A stretch of DNA of 64,000 bases from CAVXYG01 sp963706835 (GTDB lineage: Bacteria > Actinomycetota > Actinomycetes > S36-B12 > GCA-2699445): NCBI GenBank assembly GCA_963706835.1, contig CAVPOB010000040.1, positions 62,001 through 126,000 on the forward strand, in the 5' to 3' direction. Positions 10,501-18,857 of this stretch are shown piece by piece. The notes beneath the pieces are model-generated. The model did not search any database and was not told the DNA's origin. It was given only the letters and a program-made list of their open reading frames with translations. The position numbers and the translations under genes are program-made. Every line of letters begins with the position of its first letter. Positions within the stretch are counted from its first letter, which is position 1.

Positions 10501-10654
10501 GGACGGCGAGGTGGCGGCGGCGATCGGCGAGCACGCGGCCACCATCGCCGAGGAGGTGCTGGCGCTGCAGTTCTCCAACGGCGAGCCGGGAGGGGGCCAC
10601 ACCGCGGCGTCGGAGGAACTGCGGCTGCGGGTCTCGGTGCAGCGGCACTCCTGA
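7535..10654 (+). CDS. ileS: Isoleucyl-tRNA synthetase, eukaryote-like type (IleRS2)
   Basis: Charges isoleucine onto its tRNA. 1039 residues, the usual length of the actinobacterial form. The class I signature is rearranged: residues 55-58 read GTHH (TANGTPGTHHVEAR) where most class I enzymes have HxGH. KMSKH stands for the second signature near residue 596. The editing domain (CP1) contains VWTTTPWTLVSNTA. Zinc-type cysteine pairs (CPRCGTG, CWRCHTP, CPTC) are present. The ATG follows GGAGG by six bases, and that site is part of the T-box switch. The GxHH arrangement is known from IleRS2 enzymes very resistant to mupirocin. The frame is intact throughout, unlike many genes nearby. Confidence 0.97.
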   Translation: MYRPVPARIDLPAMEREIIAWWQEHDIFHRSLAASAGKPMWVFYEGPPTANGTPGTHHVEARVFKDVFPRFKTMQGYHVPRKAGWDCHGLPVELAVEKQLGFTGKQDIEAFGIEAFNAKCRESVHAHVDEFAVMTQRMGYWVDMDQAYWTMNPAYVESVWWSLQQIFNAGLLVQDHRVTPYCPRCGTGLSDHEIAQGYETVVDPSVFVRFPVTGGALLDRYPGLTLLVWTTTPWTLVSNTAVAVNPKADYVVARSRGETFLVAHDLLIATLGEEAEVLQTLPGAELERLPYRRPFDLVEIPDAHYVVLGEYVTTDDGTGLVHQAPAFGADDLAVCRAYDMPVVNPVAADGHFAPEVGLVGGMFFKKADETLVADLQQRGLLFAHVPYEHAYPHCWRCHTPLIYYAQPSWYIRTTEIKDRLLAQNEGTNWFPATIQWGRYGDWLHNNIDWALSRDRYWGTPLPIWRCDEDHLTAIGSLAELGELAGRDLTGFDPHRPYVDDITFPCPTCQAESRRVPEVIDCWYDSGAMPFAQFGYPHRGAEDFDAQYPADFICEAIDQTRGWFYTLMAVGTLVFDQSAYRNVVCLGHILDEDGRKMSKHLGNVLEPVPLMDAHGADAVRWFMLAAGSPWQARRVGHQAIEEVARKTLLTYWNTVSFQSLYARAADWSPGAAVGERTDLDRWLLSQAQVLVRDVTEALERFDTQRAGRALAAFVDETSNWYVRRSRRRFWEGDPAALATLHEALRIMTLAMAPFTPFITEQVWQSLFAGVEGEPESVHLASWPTLEESLIDGDLGADMAMVRRVVELGRAARASSGVRNRQPLAACLVAGARWARLSQQLRDEIAEELNVQRVIGLADHAGDLVDVQVKANFRALGKRFAKQTPLVAKGIAQADGAALAAEVRGAGSATLEVAEVGQVTLTADDLIITETPREGWTVAAESGDTVALDLHLTDELVRAGLAREVTRFLQETRKQAGLEITDRIDVVWSSEDGEVAAAIGEHAATIAEEVLALQFSNGEPGGGHTAASEELRLRVSVQRHS

Positions 10655-10671
10655 CCGCTGCTACCGGCGAG

Positions 10672-10709
10672 AGGGCCGCGCCACCGGCCGGCCCTGCTGG
10701 CGCGGCCCT
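10672..10709 (+). terminator. Strong hairpin after ileS
   Basis: AGGGCCGCGCC (10672-10682) and GGCGCGGCCCT (10699-10709) form a perfect 11-bp stem with a 16-base loop, 18 bases past the ileS stop. No clear T-run follows, as is common in GC-rich actinobacteria. Probable ileS terminator. Confidence 0.75.
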
Positions 10710-10733
10710 GCGCCGGCGAGGCTGGCAATGAGG

Positions 10734-11375
10734 CGCATCGCAGGGGGCGTCTGGTGGGATCCGGCGTCTGCGGGTGGAGCGAGCGGGCCGCCGGGGGCCC
10801 GGTCGCATCCCGGTGTCCAGCGGATCCAGCAATGTGAGCGGCCTCATCCCGCTGCGCCGAGGAACGTCTGCACCCGGTTCGGGGGTTTGCACCCGCCGCG
10901 GGGGCGGACCGGCCGGAGTGCGGGGCGGGTCTGCACCCGGTTCGGGGGTTTGCACCCGCCGCGGGGGCGGACCGGCCGGAGTGCGGGGCGGGTCTGCACC
11001 CGGTTCGGGGGTTTGCACCCGCCGCGGGGGCGGAACGTCCGGTAGTCGGGGCAGGGCTGCACCCGGTTCGGGGGTTTGCACCCGCCGCGGGGGCGGAACC
11101 GGCCGGATCGGGGCCGACAGCCACCGTCCCGGGTGCAAACCCCCGCAACCGGGTGCACCGTGGCCGCCCCGGAGGCCCTCTCAGCCCCCGTCCCGGGTGC
11201 AAACCCCCGCAACGGGTGCACAGCCGCCGCCCCGGAGGCCCCGCACGGGGCGCCGACACCGCACCCAAGCGCAGCGCCGTCCCCTGCCAGCCGCCGGCCG
11301 CGAAGCCCCGCATCCCCGGGGAACGGCGCCCACCCCGAGCCACCGCCCGATGCAGCACACCCTGGATTGCGAGGA
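10734..11375 (+). repeat. composite 63-bp-type repeat element, copy B
   Basis: Left flank with CATCGC (10736-10741), GGTGGGATCC and GTGTCCAGCGGATCCAGCAA (10813-10832). Then four forward units start at 10868, 10931, 10994 and 11057, exactly 63 bp apart, each with TGCACCCG boxes 19 bases apart. Two reverse units follow, from 11130 and 11194. The right flank ends CCTGGATTGCGAGGAG near 11375. The element lies between the convergent ends of ileS and the SRPBCC gene. Related direct repeats border it (10716-10731 and 11369-11386, both ending GGCAATGA). The spacers between boxes are nearly identical within this copy but differ from other copies. Confidence 0.9.
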
Positions 11376-11398
11376 GCCGGCAATGACCCGCAGCGAGG

Positions 11399-11869
11399 CT
11401 ACCGACCGGCCTCCGCGGTCTGCTTCAGTCGAGCCAGCGTGGTGCGCATATTCGCACGGTTGTGGGCCGCGCGGTCGCCCGGGATCAGCAACGAGCCGAG
11501 CAGTCGCACCGGCAGCCCGATCAGTCCGTCGCGACGGTCCAGCCACACCTCGGTCACCACGGTCCCCCCGTTCGCAGCCGGAACGAGCCGGTAGCTCCAG
11601 CGCGACAGCGACACCGGCCCGGCATCGACGTCGAACTCCAGCAACCGCGGCGCTTCGGCGTGCCGCACCGTGCAGACCGTCCACCACCGGACCGGGCCGC
11701 GTCGGTTGCTCCCGATGAATCGGTCCCCCGCCTCCAGGCGGCGGGGGGCCCGCAGCGCCCCGGTGGCCTCTGGGGACCACTCGCCCATTCGCGCGATATC
11801 GGCGATCAGGTCATAGACGGCTTGGACGGGGGCCTCGATCTCGATGCTCTCGGCGACCTGCGCACCCAT
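11399..11869 (-). CDS. SRPBCC (START-like) family protein
   Basis: 156 residues with the fold signature of polyketide cyclase/lipid-transport-like proteins: an N-terminal strand (ESIEIEAPVQAVYDLIADIARMGEWSPE), a variable middle rich in W and R, and a C-terminal helix (NMRTTLARLKQTAE). Such proteins bind hydrophobic ligands in a central pocket; neither ligand nor role can be read here. It starts six bases after the yggT stop, so it is probably the last gene of the dcw operon, at the place where actinobacteria usually have divIVA. Repeat copy B begins just past its stop codon. Confidence 0.85.
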   Translation of the reverse strand: MGAQVAESIEIEAPVQAVYDLIADIARMGEWSPEATGALRAPRRLEAGDRFIGSNRRGPVRWWTVCTVRHAEAPRLLEFDVDAGPVSLSRWSYRLVPAANGGTVVTEVWLDRRDGLIGLPVRLLGSLLIPGDRAAHNRANMRTTLARLKQTAEAGR

Positions 11870-11875
11870 CGCGCC

Positions 11876-12160
11876 CTACACCGAGGACAGCAACGAGGTG
11901 GCCAGGCCGATCATGAGGACCAGGACCAGGAAGGACAGATCCAGGCTCACCTGACCGAGCCGCAGCGGCGGTATGAACCGGCGCAGGAATCGCAGCGGCG
12001 GGTCGGTCACCGTGTAGACGGCCTCCGCCAGCACCAGCATCGGGCCCTTCGGCTCCCACGAGCGGGCGAACAGTTGGACGTAGTCCAGGACGAGTCGGGC
12101 CATCAGGATGAGGAAGTAGATCCACAGAACCGTTGCGACGGCACTTGCAATCGCGCTCAC
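11876..12160 (-). CDS. yggT: YggT family membrane protein
   Basis: About 94 residues with two hydrophobic segments (SAVATVLWIYFLILMARL near the start and LDLSFLVLVLMIGLATSLL at the end). Between them is the family motif VYTVTDPPLRFLRRFIPPLRLG. I chose the GTG at 12160 because homologues begin just before the first membrane segment; longer in-frame starts overlap sepF. It follows sepF in the dcw cluster, the place of ylmG in Gram-positive genomes. The molecular function is unknown. The family is linked to division and membrane processes by gene order. Confidence 0.88.
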   Translation of the reverse strand: MSAIASAVATVLWIYFLILMARLVLDYVQLFARSWEPKGPMLVLAEAVYTVTDPPLRFLRRFIPPLRLGQVSLDLSFLVLVLMIGLATSLLSSV

Positions 12161-12164
12161 AGTC

Positions 12165-12640
12165 TCAACTCTGGTTGAAGAAGCCGTCCCGCGCCTGACG
12201 GACTGCGGGGGCGTCTCGCACATCGACGTTCTGCGGCGAGAGCAGGAAGACCTTGTTCGTCACGCGCTCGATGGAGCCGTGGAGGCCGAAGACCAGACCG
12301 GCCGCGAAATCGACGACGCGCTTGGCGTCGGCGCCGTCCATCTCGGTCAGGTTGATGATGACGGGGTGGCCGGAGCGATACTCCTCGCCGATCCGCCGTG
12401 CGTCGTTGTACGAGCGCGGATGGATCGTGTGGATGGCGTGCACCTCGGCGACCGCCGTAGCCGTACCGGCCCCGCGTAGGTCGCCGGCTCATGGTGGGTC
12501 GACCGCACCGGCGCGGGGTCGGAGACCGGCGCGAGCCGCCGCTCCGGCTCCTGGTAGCCGTAGTCGTCGTAACCGACAGCCATCGGGTCGTCCTCGACAA
12601 GGCCGAGATACACCCCGATCTTGCGCATTGCGTTTGCCAT
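12165..12640 (-). CDS. sepF: Cell division protein SepF (one frameshift)
   Basis: SepF bridges FtsZ filaments to the membrane and acts in septum assembly. The N-terminal amphipathic anchor MANAMRKIGVYLGLVEDD and an acidic/tyrosine-rich linker (VGYDDYGYQEPERR) are in one frame. The conserved core (RSYNDARRIGEEYRSGHPVIINLTEMDG... VVDFAAGLVFGLHGSIERV... VFLLSPQNV) is in another. The shift lies near 12475. The ATG at 12640 has AGGAG six bases upstream. About 157 residues after correction, normal for actinobacteria. Being essential in many actinobacteria, it is unlikely to be truly broken. Confidence 0.92.
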
Positions 12641-12695
12641 CTCTGCTCCTCGCGTGGGGGAAGGGCTAGCCACGAGGTCACCCGTGGCCATGACA

Positions 12696-13406
12696 CTACC
12701 TGACGACGTTCCGTTCGCCGAACAGCGCGCTGCCGATGCGCACGTGTGTCGCCCCGGCACGGATCGCCGCCTCGAAGTCGTGGGACATCCCGGCGGACAT
12801 GCCCCGGGCATGGGGGTGGCGCTGCTGCAGCGCCTGCGACAGCGCCGCGAGCCGGGCGAAGGCCAGGTCGGGATCGGCCTGCCGCGGTGGCAGCGTCATC
12901 AGGCCCGCCAGCACCAAGTCGGACTCGGCGGCGACCGCGTCGGCGAGCTCGGGGAGGTCCCGCGGCGCGGCGCCGCCGCGGCCAGCAGCCGCATCGGCCG
13001 GGGCGAGCTCGGCCAACGAGACCTGCAGGAAGATCGTGGCGGTGCGGCCGGCCTCGCGGGCGCCGCGCGCCAGACCGGGCACGACGCGAGCGCGGTCGAC
13101 GGAGTGCACGGTCGGGGCGACCCGCCCGATGGCGGCCGCCTTCTTCGACTGAATCTGTCCGAGGAAGTGCCAGCGAATGGTCCGTTCGGCGAGGGCGGCA
13201 GCCTTCTGCTGCAGCTCCGGCAGCCGGTTCTCCCCGAAGTCGACGACGCCGAGGTCGTGCAGCACGGCGATGTCGGCGGCCGGCCACGTCTTGCTCACGG
13301 CGATCAGCGCCACCTCGGCCGGGTCCCGACCCGCGGTCGCGCAGGCCTGCGCGATCCTGGCGCGCACGGCCGCCAGGCCATCTGCGAGATCCCTGTGGCG
13401 CGTCAT
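12696..13406 (-). CDS. yggS: YggS/PROSC family pyridoxal-phosphate homeostasis protein
   Basis: 236 residues, a single-domain PLP-binding TIM barrel. Lys39 in AVSKTWPA is the expected PLP Schiff-base residue. HFLGQIQSKK, GMSAGMSHDFEAAI and VRIGSALFG are family signatures. Members buffer PLP and affect amino-acid metabolism. It overlaps the pgeF stop by four bases (ATGA) and precedes sepF, as in other actinobacterial dcw clusters. Confidence 0.93.
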   Translation of the reverse strand: MTRHRDLADGLAAVRARIAQACATAGRDPAEVALIAVSKTWPAADIAVLHDLGVVDFGENRLPELQQKAAALAERTIRWHFLGQIQSKKAAAIGRVAPTVHSVDRARVVPGLARGAREAGRTATIFLQVSLAELAPADAAAGRGGAAPRDLPELADAVAAESDLVLAGLMTLPPRQADPDLAFARLAALSQALQQRHPHARGMSAGMSHDFEAAIRAGATHVRIGSALFGERNVVR

Positions 13407-14128
13407 GCTGCGGGACCCAGCACTGCCAGCACTGCCTGCCTTCCGGTGATGCCGTCGCGCCGATGCGAGTACAGCGTCGAATCTTCCGCGGTGCAGCGCT
13501 CGTCGGGGGTGATGGCCCGGCAGCCGGCAGCCCGCAGTTGTGCCACGGTCCCGCCGACGAGGTCGATCGCTGCGGCACCCGATGCCGTGGTCGCCCAGGC
13601 CTGCGGAACCGCCGCCGAGACCTGATCGCGCACCCCGTCGGACACCTCATAGCAGGCCGGGCAGATTGCCGGCCCCAGCCGCACCAGCAGTTGCGATGTG
13701 TCAGCACCCATGCGTTCCAGGGCGGCGATGGTGGCCGGGACGATCCCGGCCGCCAGGCCCCGCCAGCCGCAGTGGAAGACCGCCGCGGCCGGCAGGTCTG
13801 GCGCGGCAATCGCTCCGGCCACACAGTCGGCGGATAGCGCCAGCAACCCAAGCCCGGGCCTGGTCGTGACCAGCGCATCCCCGGTCGGCGCCCGCCCGCC
13901 TACGGCCACCTTGTGGACCGTGCTGCCGTGCTCGGCGTCGATGACGGCGGCCTCGTCGACGTTGGCAGCCGCCGCCACCAACCGCCGATTGGCCGACACC
14001 GCAGCAGCAGCATCACCGACATGGTCGGCCAGGTTGAGGCTGTCCCAGGGAGGCAGGCTGCTGCCGCCGCGTCGGTCGGTCAGGACCAGCCGGACCGGGC
14101 CCAGCGCCTCGGCCCGAGCCGGGATCAC
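13403..14128 (-). CDS. pgeF: PgeF/YfiH family multicopper-type purine nucleosidase (laccase domain)
   Basis: About 241 residues. The family (formerly polyphenol oxidase or YlmD) includes zinc-dependent enzymes acting on purine nucleosides, and E. coli PgeF corrects misincorporated serine in peptidoglycan precursors. Metal ligands expected for the family are visible: H67 (DAEHGST), C102 (SADCVAG) and H119 (FHCGWRG). The GTG start at 14128 overlaps the ftsZ stop TGA (GTGA). Its place directly after ftsZ fits a cell-wall role. Confidence 0.92.
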   Translation of the reverse strand: MIPARAEALGPVRLVLTDRRGGSSLPPWDSLNLADHVGDAAAAVSANRRLVAAAANVDEAAVIDAEHGSTVHKVAVGGRAPTGDALVTTRPGLGLLALSADCVAGAIAAPDLPAAAVFHCGWRGLAAGIVPATIAALERMGADTSQLLVRLGPAICPACYEVSDGVRDQVSAAVPQAWATTASGAAAIDLVGGTVAQLRAAGCRAITPDERCTAEDSTLYSHRRDGITGRQAVLAVLGPAA

Positions 14129-15296
14129 TGCAGCCAGGCGGGCAGGTCGATGCCGTCCCCGGTCTCGTTGTCGAACTTGATCTTGCGGGGCTCGACCGGG
14201 GTCCCGCGGTCCTCCGTCGGGGCAGCGGCAGCCGCGCTGGGGCCGCGGCTCGTGGCTGCGTACGTCCACGACGCGCTCCCGGCCCTCCCGCTCCGGCGAG
14301 GTGTTGACCACCCGCTGCTCCTGGGCGCGCAACCTCGGCAGGCCGCCGTCGAAGCCCGCGGCGATCACCGTCACCCGCACCTCGTCGCCAAGGGTGTCGT
14401 CGATGACCGCGCCGAAGATGATGTTCGCTTCCGGGTGCGCCGCCTCGGTCACCAGCCGCGCGGCCTCGTTGATCTCGAAGAGCCCGAGGTCGCGAGCCGC
14501 CGGCGATCGACATCAGCACACCGTGGGCGCCGTCGATCGTGGCCTCCAGCAGCGGTGAGTTGATCGCGCCCTCGGCAGCCGTGACCGCGCGTTCCTCGCC
14601 CCGGGCCGAGCCGATGCCCATCAGCGCCGAGCCGGCCCCCTCCATGACCGACTTCACATCGGCGAAGTCGAGGTTGATCAGACCAGGGGTGGTGATGAGG
14701 TCGGTGATGCCGGAGACGCCCTGCAGCAGCACGTGGTCGGCCTGGCGGAAGGCGTCGATCATGCTGATCTTGCGATCGGTCAGCGACAGCAGGCGGTCGT
14801 TGGGGATCACGATGAGGGTGTCGACCTCGGAGCGGAGCGACTCGATGCCCTCCTCGGCCTGCACCGAGCGGCGCCGACCCTCGAAGTTGAACGGCCGGGT
14901 CACAACGCCGATGGTCAGCGCACCCAGGCCCCGGGCGATCCGCGCCACGACCGGCGCTCCGCCCGTGCCGGTGCCGCCGCCCTCGCCAGCCGTCACGAAG
15001 ACCATGTCGGCGCCCTTGATGACCTCTTCGATCTCCTCGGCGTGGTCCTCGGCCGCCTTGCGGCCCACCTCCGGGTTCGCCCCGGCCCCCAGGCCGCGGG
15101 TCAGGTCGCGACCGATGTCGAGCTTGACGTCGGCATCGCTCATCAGCAGTGCCTGGGCGTCGGTGTTGATGGCGATGAACTCCACGCCCTTGAGCCCGAC
15201 TTCGATCATCCGGTTGACGGCGTTGACACCGCCGCCGCCGATGCCGACGACCTTGATGACTGCCAAGTAGTTCTGCGGAGCGGCCACGGCCACCAT
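14125..15296 (-). CDS. ftsZ: Cell division GTPase FtsZ (two frameshifts)
   Basis: Tubulin homologue that forms the Z ring. The GTP-binding signature GGGTGTG is at residues 106-112 and the T7 loop NLDFADVK at 208-215. One extra base near 14494 shifts the frame after LMSIAGGS; removing it gives DLGLFEINEAA. A second shift near 14230 lies in the variable linker, after which the tail reads VEPRKIKFDNETGDGIDLPAWLQ, with the usual C-terminal partner-binding peptide. About 389 residues. ftsZ is essential, so both shifts are taken as errors. The start is MVAVAAPQNYLAVIKVVGIG; an alternative GTG lies two codons in. Confidence 0.95.
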
Positions 15297-15363
15297 CCCT
15301 TCTCGCCACCCTCAGGTGGATCATCCGATGCGCCGGCAGGACGCTGCTTCAACTTCCACTTGA

Positions 15364-15435
15364 GGGTCAATCCCCTCCCCCTACCGCCGCAGTGACACTA
15401 GGAGGGCGGGCGCATGGGGCGCAAGGGATTGACCC
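15364..15435. promoter_or_regulatory. Inverted repeat between ftsQ and ftsZ
   Basis: GGGTCAATCCC (15364-15374) is repeated in perfect inverse as GGGATTGACCC (15425-15435), 50 bases apart, in the 204-bp gap upstream of ftsZ. It could be a long-loop hairpin in the ftsZ leader or a paired binding site. A second ftsZ promoter in this gap is usual in actinobacteria, but I see no clear -10/-35 pair. Confidence 0.5.
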
Positions 15436-15500
15436 CAGAACACGCCGACGATTCTTCTTGGCTTGAAGGGGCGCTTCAGGGTTCTTGCCCCGTCGCTGTC

Positions 15501-16288
15501 CTAGGGCTGGGCGGGAGCCGGAATCCCTTGCAGCGCGGGCCGTTCCGGGACGGCCACGCTGTATCGCTCGGCACCCACGGGAAGGAGTTGCCCGAGGACC
15601 GCGAACTTCTCGGCGAGGCGATCAGGGGCACCGAGATCGACGATCGCTCCCGATGTCAGCCGCACCTCGACGCTGCCGCCGCTGGCGGTCACGGTCACCG
15701 TGTCGGTCTGCGGCAGCAGGGCGTCGGGGACCTGCTGCACCACCTGCAGCCCCACCAGTCGCTGCTCGTCCCCCACCGCCTCCAGCAGCGGCAAACCGGG
15801 CGGCCGTTGACCGACCTGCCGGATGGCAGCACCGGTCGGGTCCAGGACGCGGAATCCGGCCGCGGGTCGCCACGACGGCCACCGGTTCCTGCTCCGTCAC
15901 CGCGATGGCGAGGGTGTTCCACCACCGCCAGTCGATGGTGGCCGCCTGGACGCCCTCGATGGATTCCAACCGCTGCCACCAGCGCCTCTGCGTCCACGGC
16001 GCGGAAGGCCTGACCGACCACATTCGGCGTCGCTGCCACGACGGCTGGCTTCACGCTCGGCCCAGCGCCCTCGATGACGATGCCGGCCACCTGGAAGGGG
16101 GACTGCATGCTCGAGGCCAGCATCGCCCCCGCCAGCACGGCGGAGCCGGCCGCACCGGCGACCAGCAGTCGCCATGACGGGCGACGCAGCACGGTGCGGC
16201 GGCGTCGCTGCCGCTGATCCGCCGAGTCCTCGGGCCGCGCCGCCGGCTCCGCAGTGGCCAGCCCGGCGCCGCTGGACGGCTCAGTCAT
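15501..16288 (-). CDS. ftsQ: Cell division protein FtsQ (two frameshifts)
   Basis: Membrane divisome scaffold that joins FtsL. The N-terminus is cytoplasmic and basic (RQRRRRTVLRRPSWR), followed by one membrane segment (LLVAGAAGSAVLAGAMLAS). A POTRA-like domain begins FQVAGIVIEGAGPSV. The text then changes frame near 15985 (LESIEGVQAATIDWRWWNTLAIAVTEQEPVAVV) and near 15850 (LPLLEAVGDEQRLVGLQVVQQVPDALL). The ATG at 16288 overlaps the murC stop. About 262 residues. Frame pieces join in the expected FtsQ order. Confidence 0.88.
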
Positions 16289-17750
16289 GCCCGGCCCGTC
16301 CGGGCTTCCAGCAGGTCCAGCACCTCGGCGCCGAGCAGCGAGATGTCACCGGCACCGAGCGTCATGATGATGTCGCCCGGCTCGGCGAACTCGACGAGAC
16401 GCTCGCGGCACCATCGCCCAGGACGGCTCGAAGACGACGCTGCCGGTCAGGGCGCGGCACTGCGGCGGCCATGGCCTGGCCGCTGGCGCCGGGGATCGGG
16501 GTCTCCCCCGGGGCGAAGACCTCCAGCACCACGACTCGGTCCGCGATGCCGAGCGCGTCGGCGAACTCCGTGAGGAAGAGGGCGGTGCGATAGTAGTGGT
16601 GGGCCTGGAACGCGACGATCACCTTCCCGTCCCCGACGAAGTCCTGCGCGGCCCGCAGCGTGGCAGCGATCTCGGTCGGGTGGTGGGCGTAGTCGTCGTA
16701 GACGCGCACCCCGGCCGCCTCCCCGACGTGAAGTCGAATCGGCGCCGCGTGCCGGTGAAGCTGCCAACCCGGCAAGGATGTCGGCGGCCGGGTAGCCGAG
16801 GCCGTGGACCACGGCGAACGCCGCTGTCGCGTTCAGCGCGTTGTGCAGACCGAGCACCTGCAGTTCGGCGACACCACCGTCGCCAGCGCGGGGCCGGATG
16901 CGCGATCGTGGCGCCGTCGGCGCGCTGCTGCTCGACACTCAGCCGATAGTCCGCGTCCTCGCTCGTGCCGTAGGTCCGCACCGCGATCCCGCTGGCCGCG
17001 CCCGCTCGGCCAACGCGCGCGCGCCCGGGATCGTCGAGGCAGATGCACCGCGAAGCCCTCCGCGATCGCGCCACCGACGCGACGAAGCCGTCGAAGCCGG
17101 CCTCCAGCGCCGACAGGTCGCCCCAGAAGTTCAGGTGGTCGGCTTCCAGATTGGTCACGACCGCCACATAGGGCTCCAGGCGCAGGAAGCAGCCGTCCGA
17201 CTCGTCGGCCTCCACGACGAACCACGGGCGAGCCGGTGAAGCGACCGTTGGTACCCGGTCTGGCTCATCTCCGAGCCCACGATGTAGGACGGGTCGGCCC
17301 CGCAGTGCAGCAGCGCGACCGTGACCATGGAGGTCGTCGTGGTCTTGCCGTGGGTACCGCCCTACGGCAATGGGCCGAGCGCCCGCGCATCGCGGATCGC
17401 CAGGGCGGCAGAGCGCTCCATGACCCGCAGACCACTGCGGCCGGGCGGCCGACCAGTTCCGGGTTGTCGTCGGACACCGCCGTGGAGTACATGACCGTGG
17501 TGGCGTCACCCAGATGCGCCGCATCGTGGCCGACGTAGGTCGGTCGCGCCCTGCTCGCGCAGCGCCGCCAGTCGCTTGCTGTCCTTGGCGTCGCTGCCGG
17601 ACACCGGCCACGCCTCGGTCCAGCAGCATCCGGGCAATCGCGCTCATCCCCGCCCCGCCGATACCCAGGATGTGGACCGCGCCGAGTTGGTCCGGGATCG
17701 ACCACCTCCAGGTCGGAGGCGACCGTGGCGACGTTGGGGCCGTCGGTCAT
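16285..17750 (-). CDS. murC: UDP-N-acetylmuramate--L-alanine ligase (many frameshifts)
   Basis: Adds L-alanine to UDP-MurNAc, the first amino acid of the peptidoglycan stem. Pieces in different frames give the expected order: MTDGPNVATVASDLEVV, VHILGIGGAGMSAIARMLLDRG, TVMYSTAVSDDNPEL, the ATP loop GTHGKTTTTSM, WFVVEADESDGCFLRLEPYVAVVTNLEADHLNFWG, and RVYDDYAHHPTEIAATLRAAQ near the end. There are at least six frame changes in 1.47 kb, the densest in the dcw cluster. The end is set by the ATGA overlap with ftsQ and the start by the ATG at 17750, which overlaps the murG stop. About 487 residues when repaired. Confidence 0.88.
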
Positions 17751-18857
17751 GATCGAGCACCCTTCCCGCGAGGCGACGGCCTGCAGCGACAGCCGGGCCA
17801 GTCGCGCGTCGCCGTCCCGCACGCCGTAGGCCGCCGCCGCTGCGGCCATGCCTGCGCAAGGCGTCGGCCTGCCCGATGAGATCTCCCACCGTGGCGAGGA
17901 AGCGCTGCGGCGTCATGTCGGCATCATCGACCAGCATCGCCGCCGCCGGCCCGCACGACGGGCTCGGCGTTGAAGCGCTGCTCCCCGTTGCCGATCGGGA
18001 AGGGAACGTAGACCGCCGGCAGCCCGACGGCTGCGATCTCGCCACACGTCATCGCACCCGAGCGGCACACCGCCAGATCGGCCGCGGCATAGGCGAGGTC
18101 CATCCGGTCGACGTACGGCACCGGGACGTAGTGCATGCGGTCCATCCGGCGCCGCCGGCACCAGCGCCGTGTCGGTCTTGGGGCCGTACGCGTGCAGGAT
18201 GCTGATCTCGCGGTCGCGCAGTTGCGGCAGCGCGCCCCAGACCGCCTCGTTGAGCCGCTTGGCGCCCTGGGATCCGCCGAACACCAGCACGCAGGGTGCG
18301 TCGGGGTCCAGTCCGAAGAACGCCCGCCCGGCCCCCCGCTCGGCGTATCGGTCCAGACCGGAGATCGCGGTGCGCAGCGGCAGGCCGAGCCGCACGGCCC
18401 CCGGCAGGCTGCCGGCATAGTTCTCGGCGACGAAAGGCGTGAAGCGAGCACCCACCCGATTGGCCAGGCCGGGCTTCGCGTTCGCCTCGTGCACGACGAT
18501 GGGCACTCCAGGCTGACGAGCGGCGAAGTAGGCGGGGATCGACACGTAGCCGCCGAAGCCAACCACCACGTCGGCAGCGGTCGTTGCAGCACGGCCTTCA
18601 CAGCCGCTATCGAGGTCCGCAGCCGCCCGGGCAGGGTTGCCAGGTCCTTGCCGGGCTTGCGCGGCAGCGGCACCGGCGGGATCAGTTCCAACGGGTAGCC
18701 GCGTGGCGGGCACGAGCCTGGTCTCCAGGCCCTTCTCCGTGCCCAGCGCGGTGATCGCCACGTCCTGCTCGTGGTCGCGCAGGTAGTCCGCGAGGTTCAT
18801 GGCGGGCTCGATATGGCCGGCGGTGCCGCCACCGGCCACCACGACATTGATCGTCAT
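17747..18857 (-). CDS. murG: UDP-GlcNAc transferase MurG (frameshifts)
   Basis: Transfers GlcNAc to lipid I to make lipid II at the inner membrane face. The N-terminus MTINVVVAGGGTAGHIEPAMNLADYL holds the glycine-rich GGGTAGH loop. DVVVGFGGYVSIPAYFAA, VVHEANAKPGLANRVGA, VFGGSQGAKRLNEAV and the donor-site piece CRSGAMTCGEIAAVGLPAVYVPFP follow in several frames. The ATG at 18857 has AGGAGAAGG upstream. The end is taken from the frame whose stop overlaps the murC ATG (17747). Indels are spread through the second half. Confidence 0.88.

Noticed and set aside
7814..10648. Long minus-strand open frame opposite ileS (944 codons)
   Set aside because: Typical antisense open frame of GC-rich DNA with third-position G/C; no family motif. 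The ileS frame has all synthetase motifs.
10868..11220. CRISPR array
   Set aside because: Units are regularly spaced, but the 'spacers' are nearly identical to each other, the array inverts half-way, and no cas gene is near.
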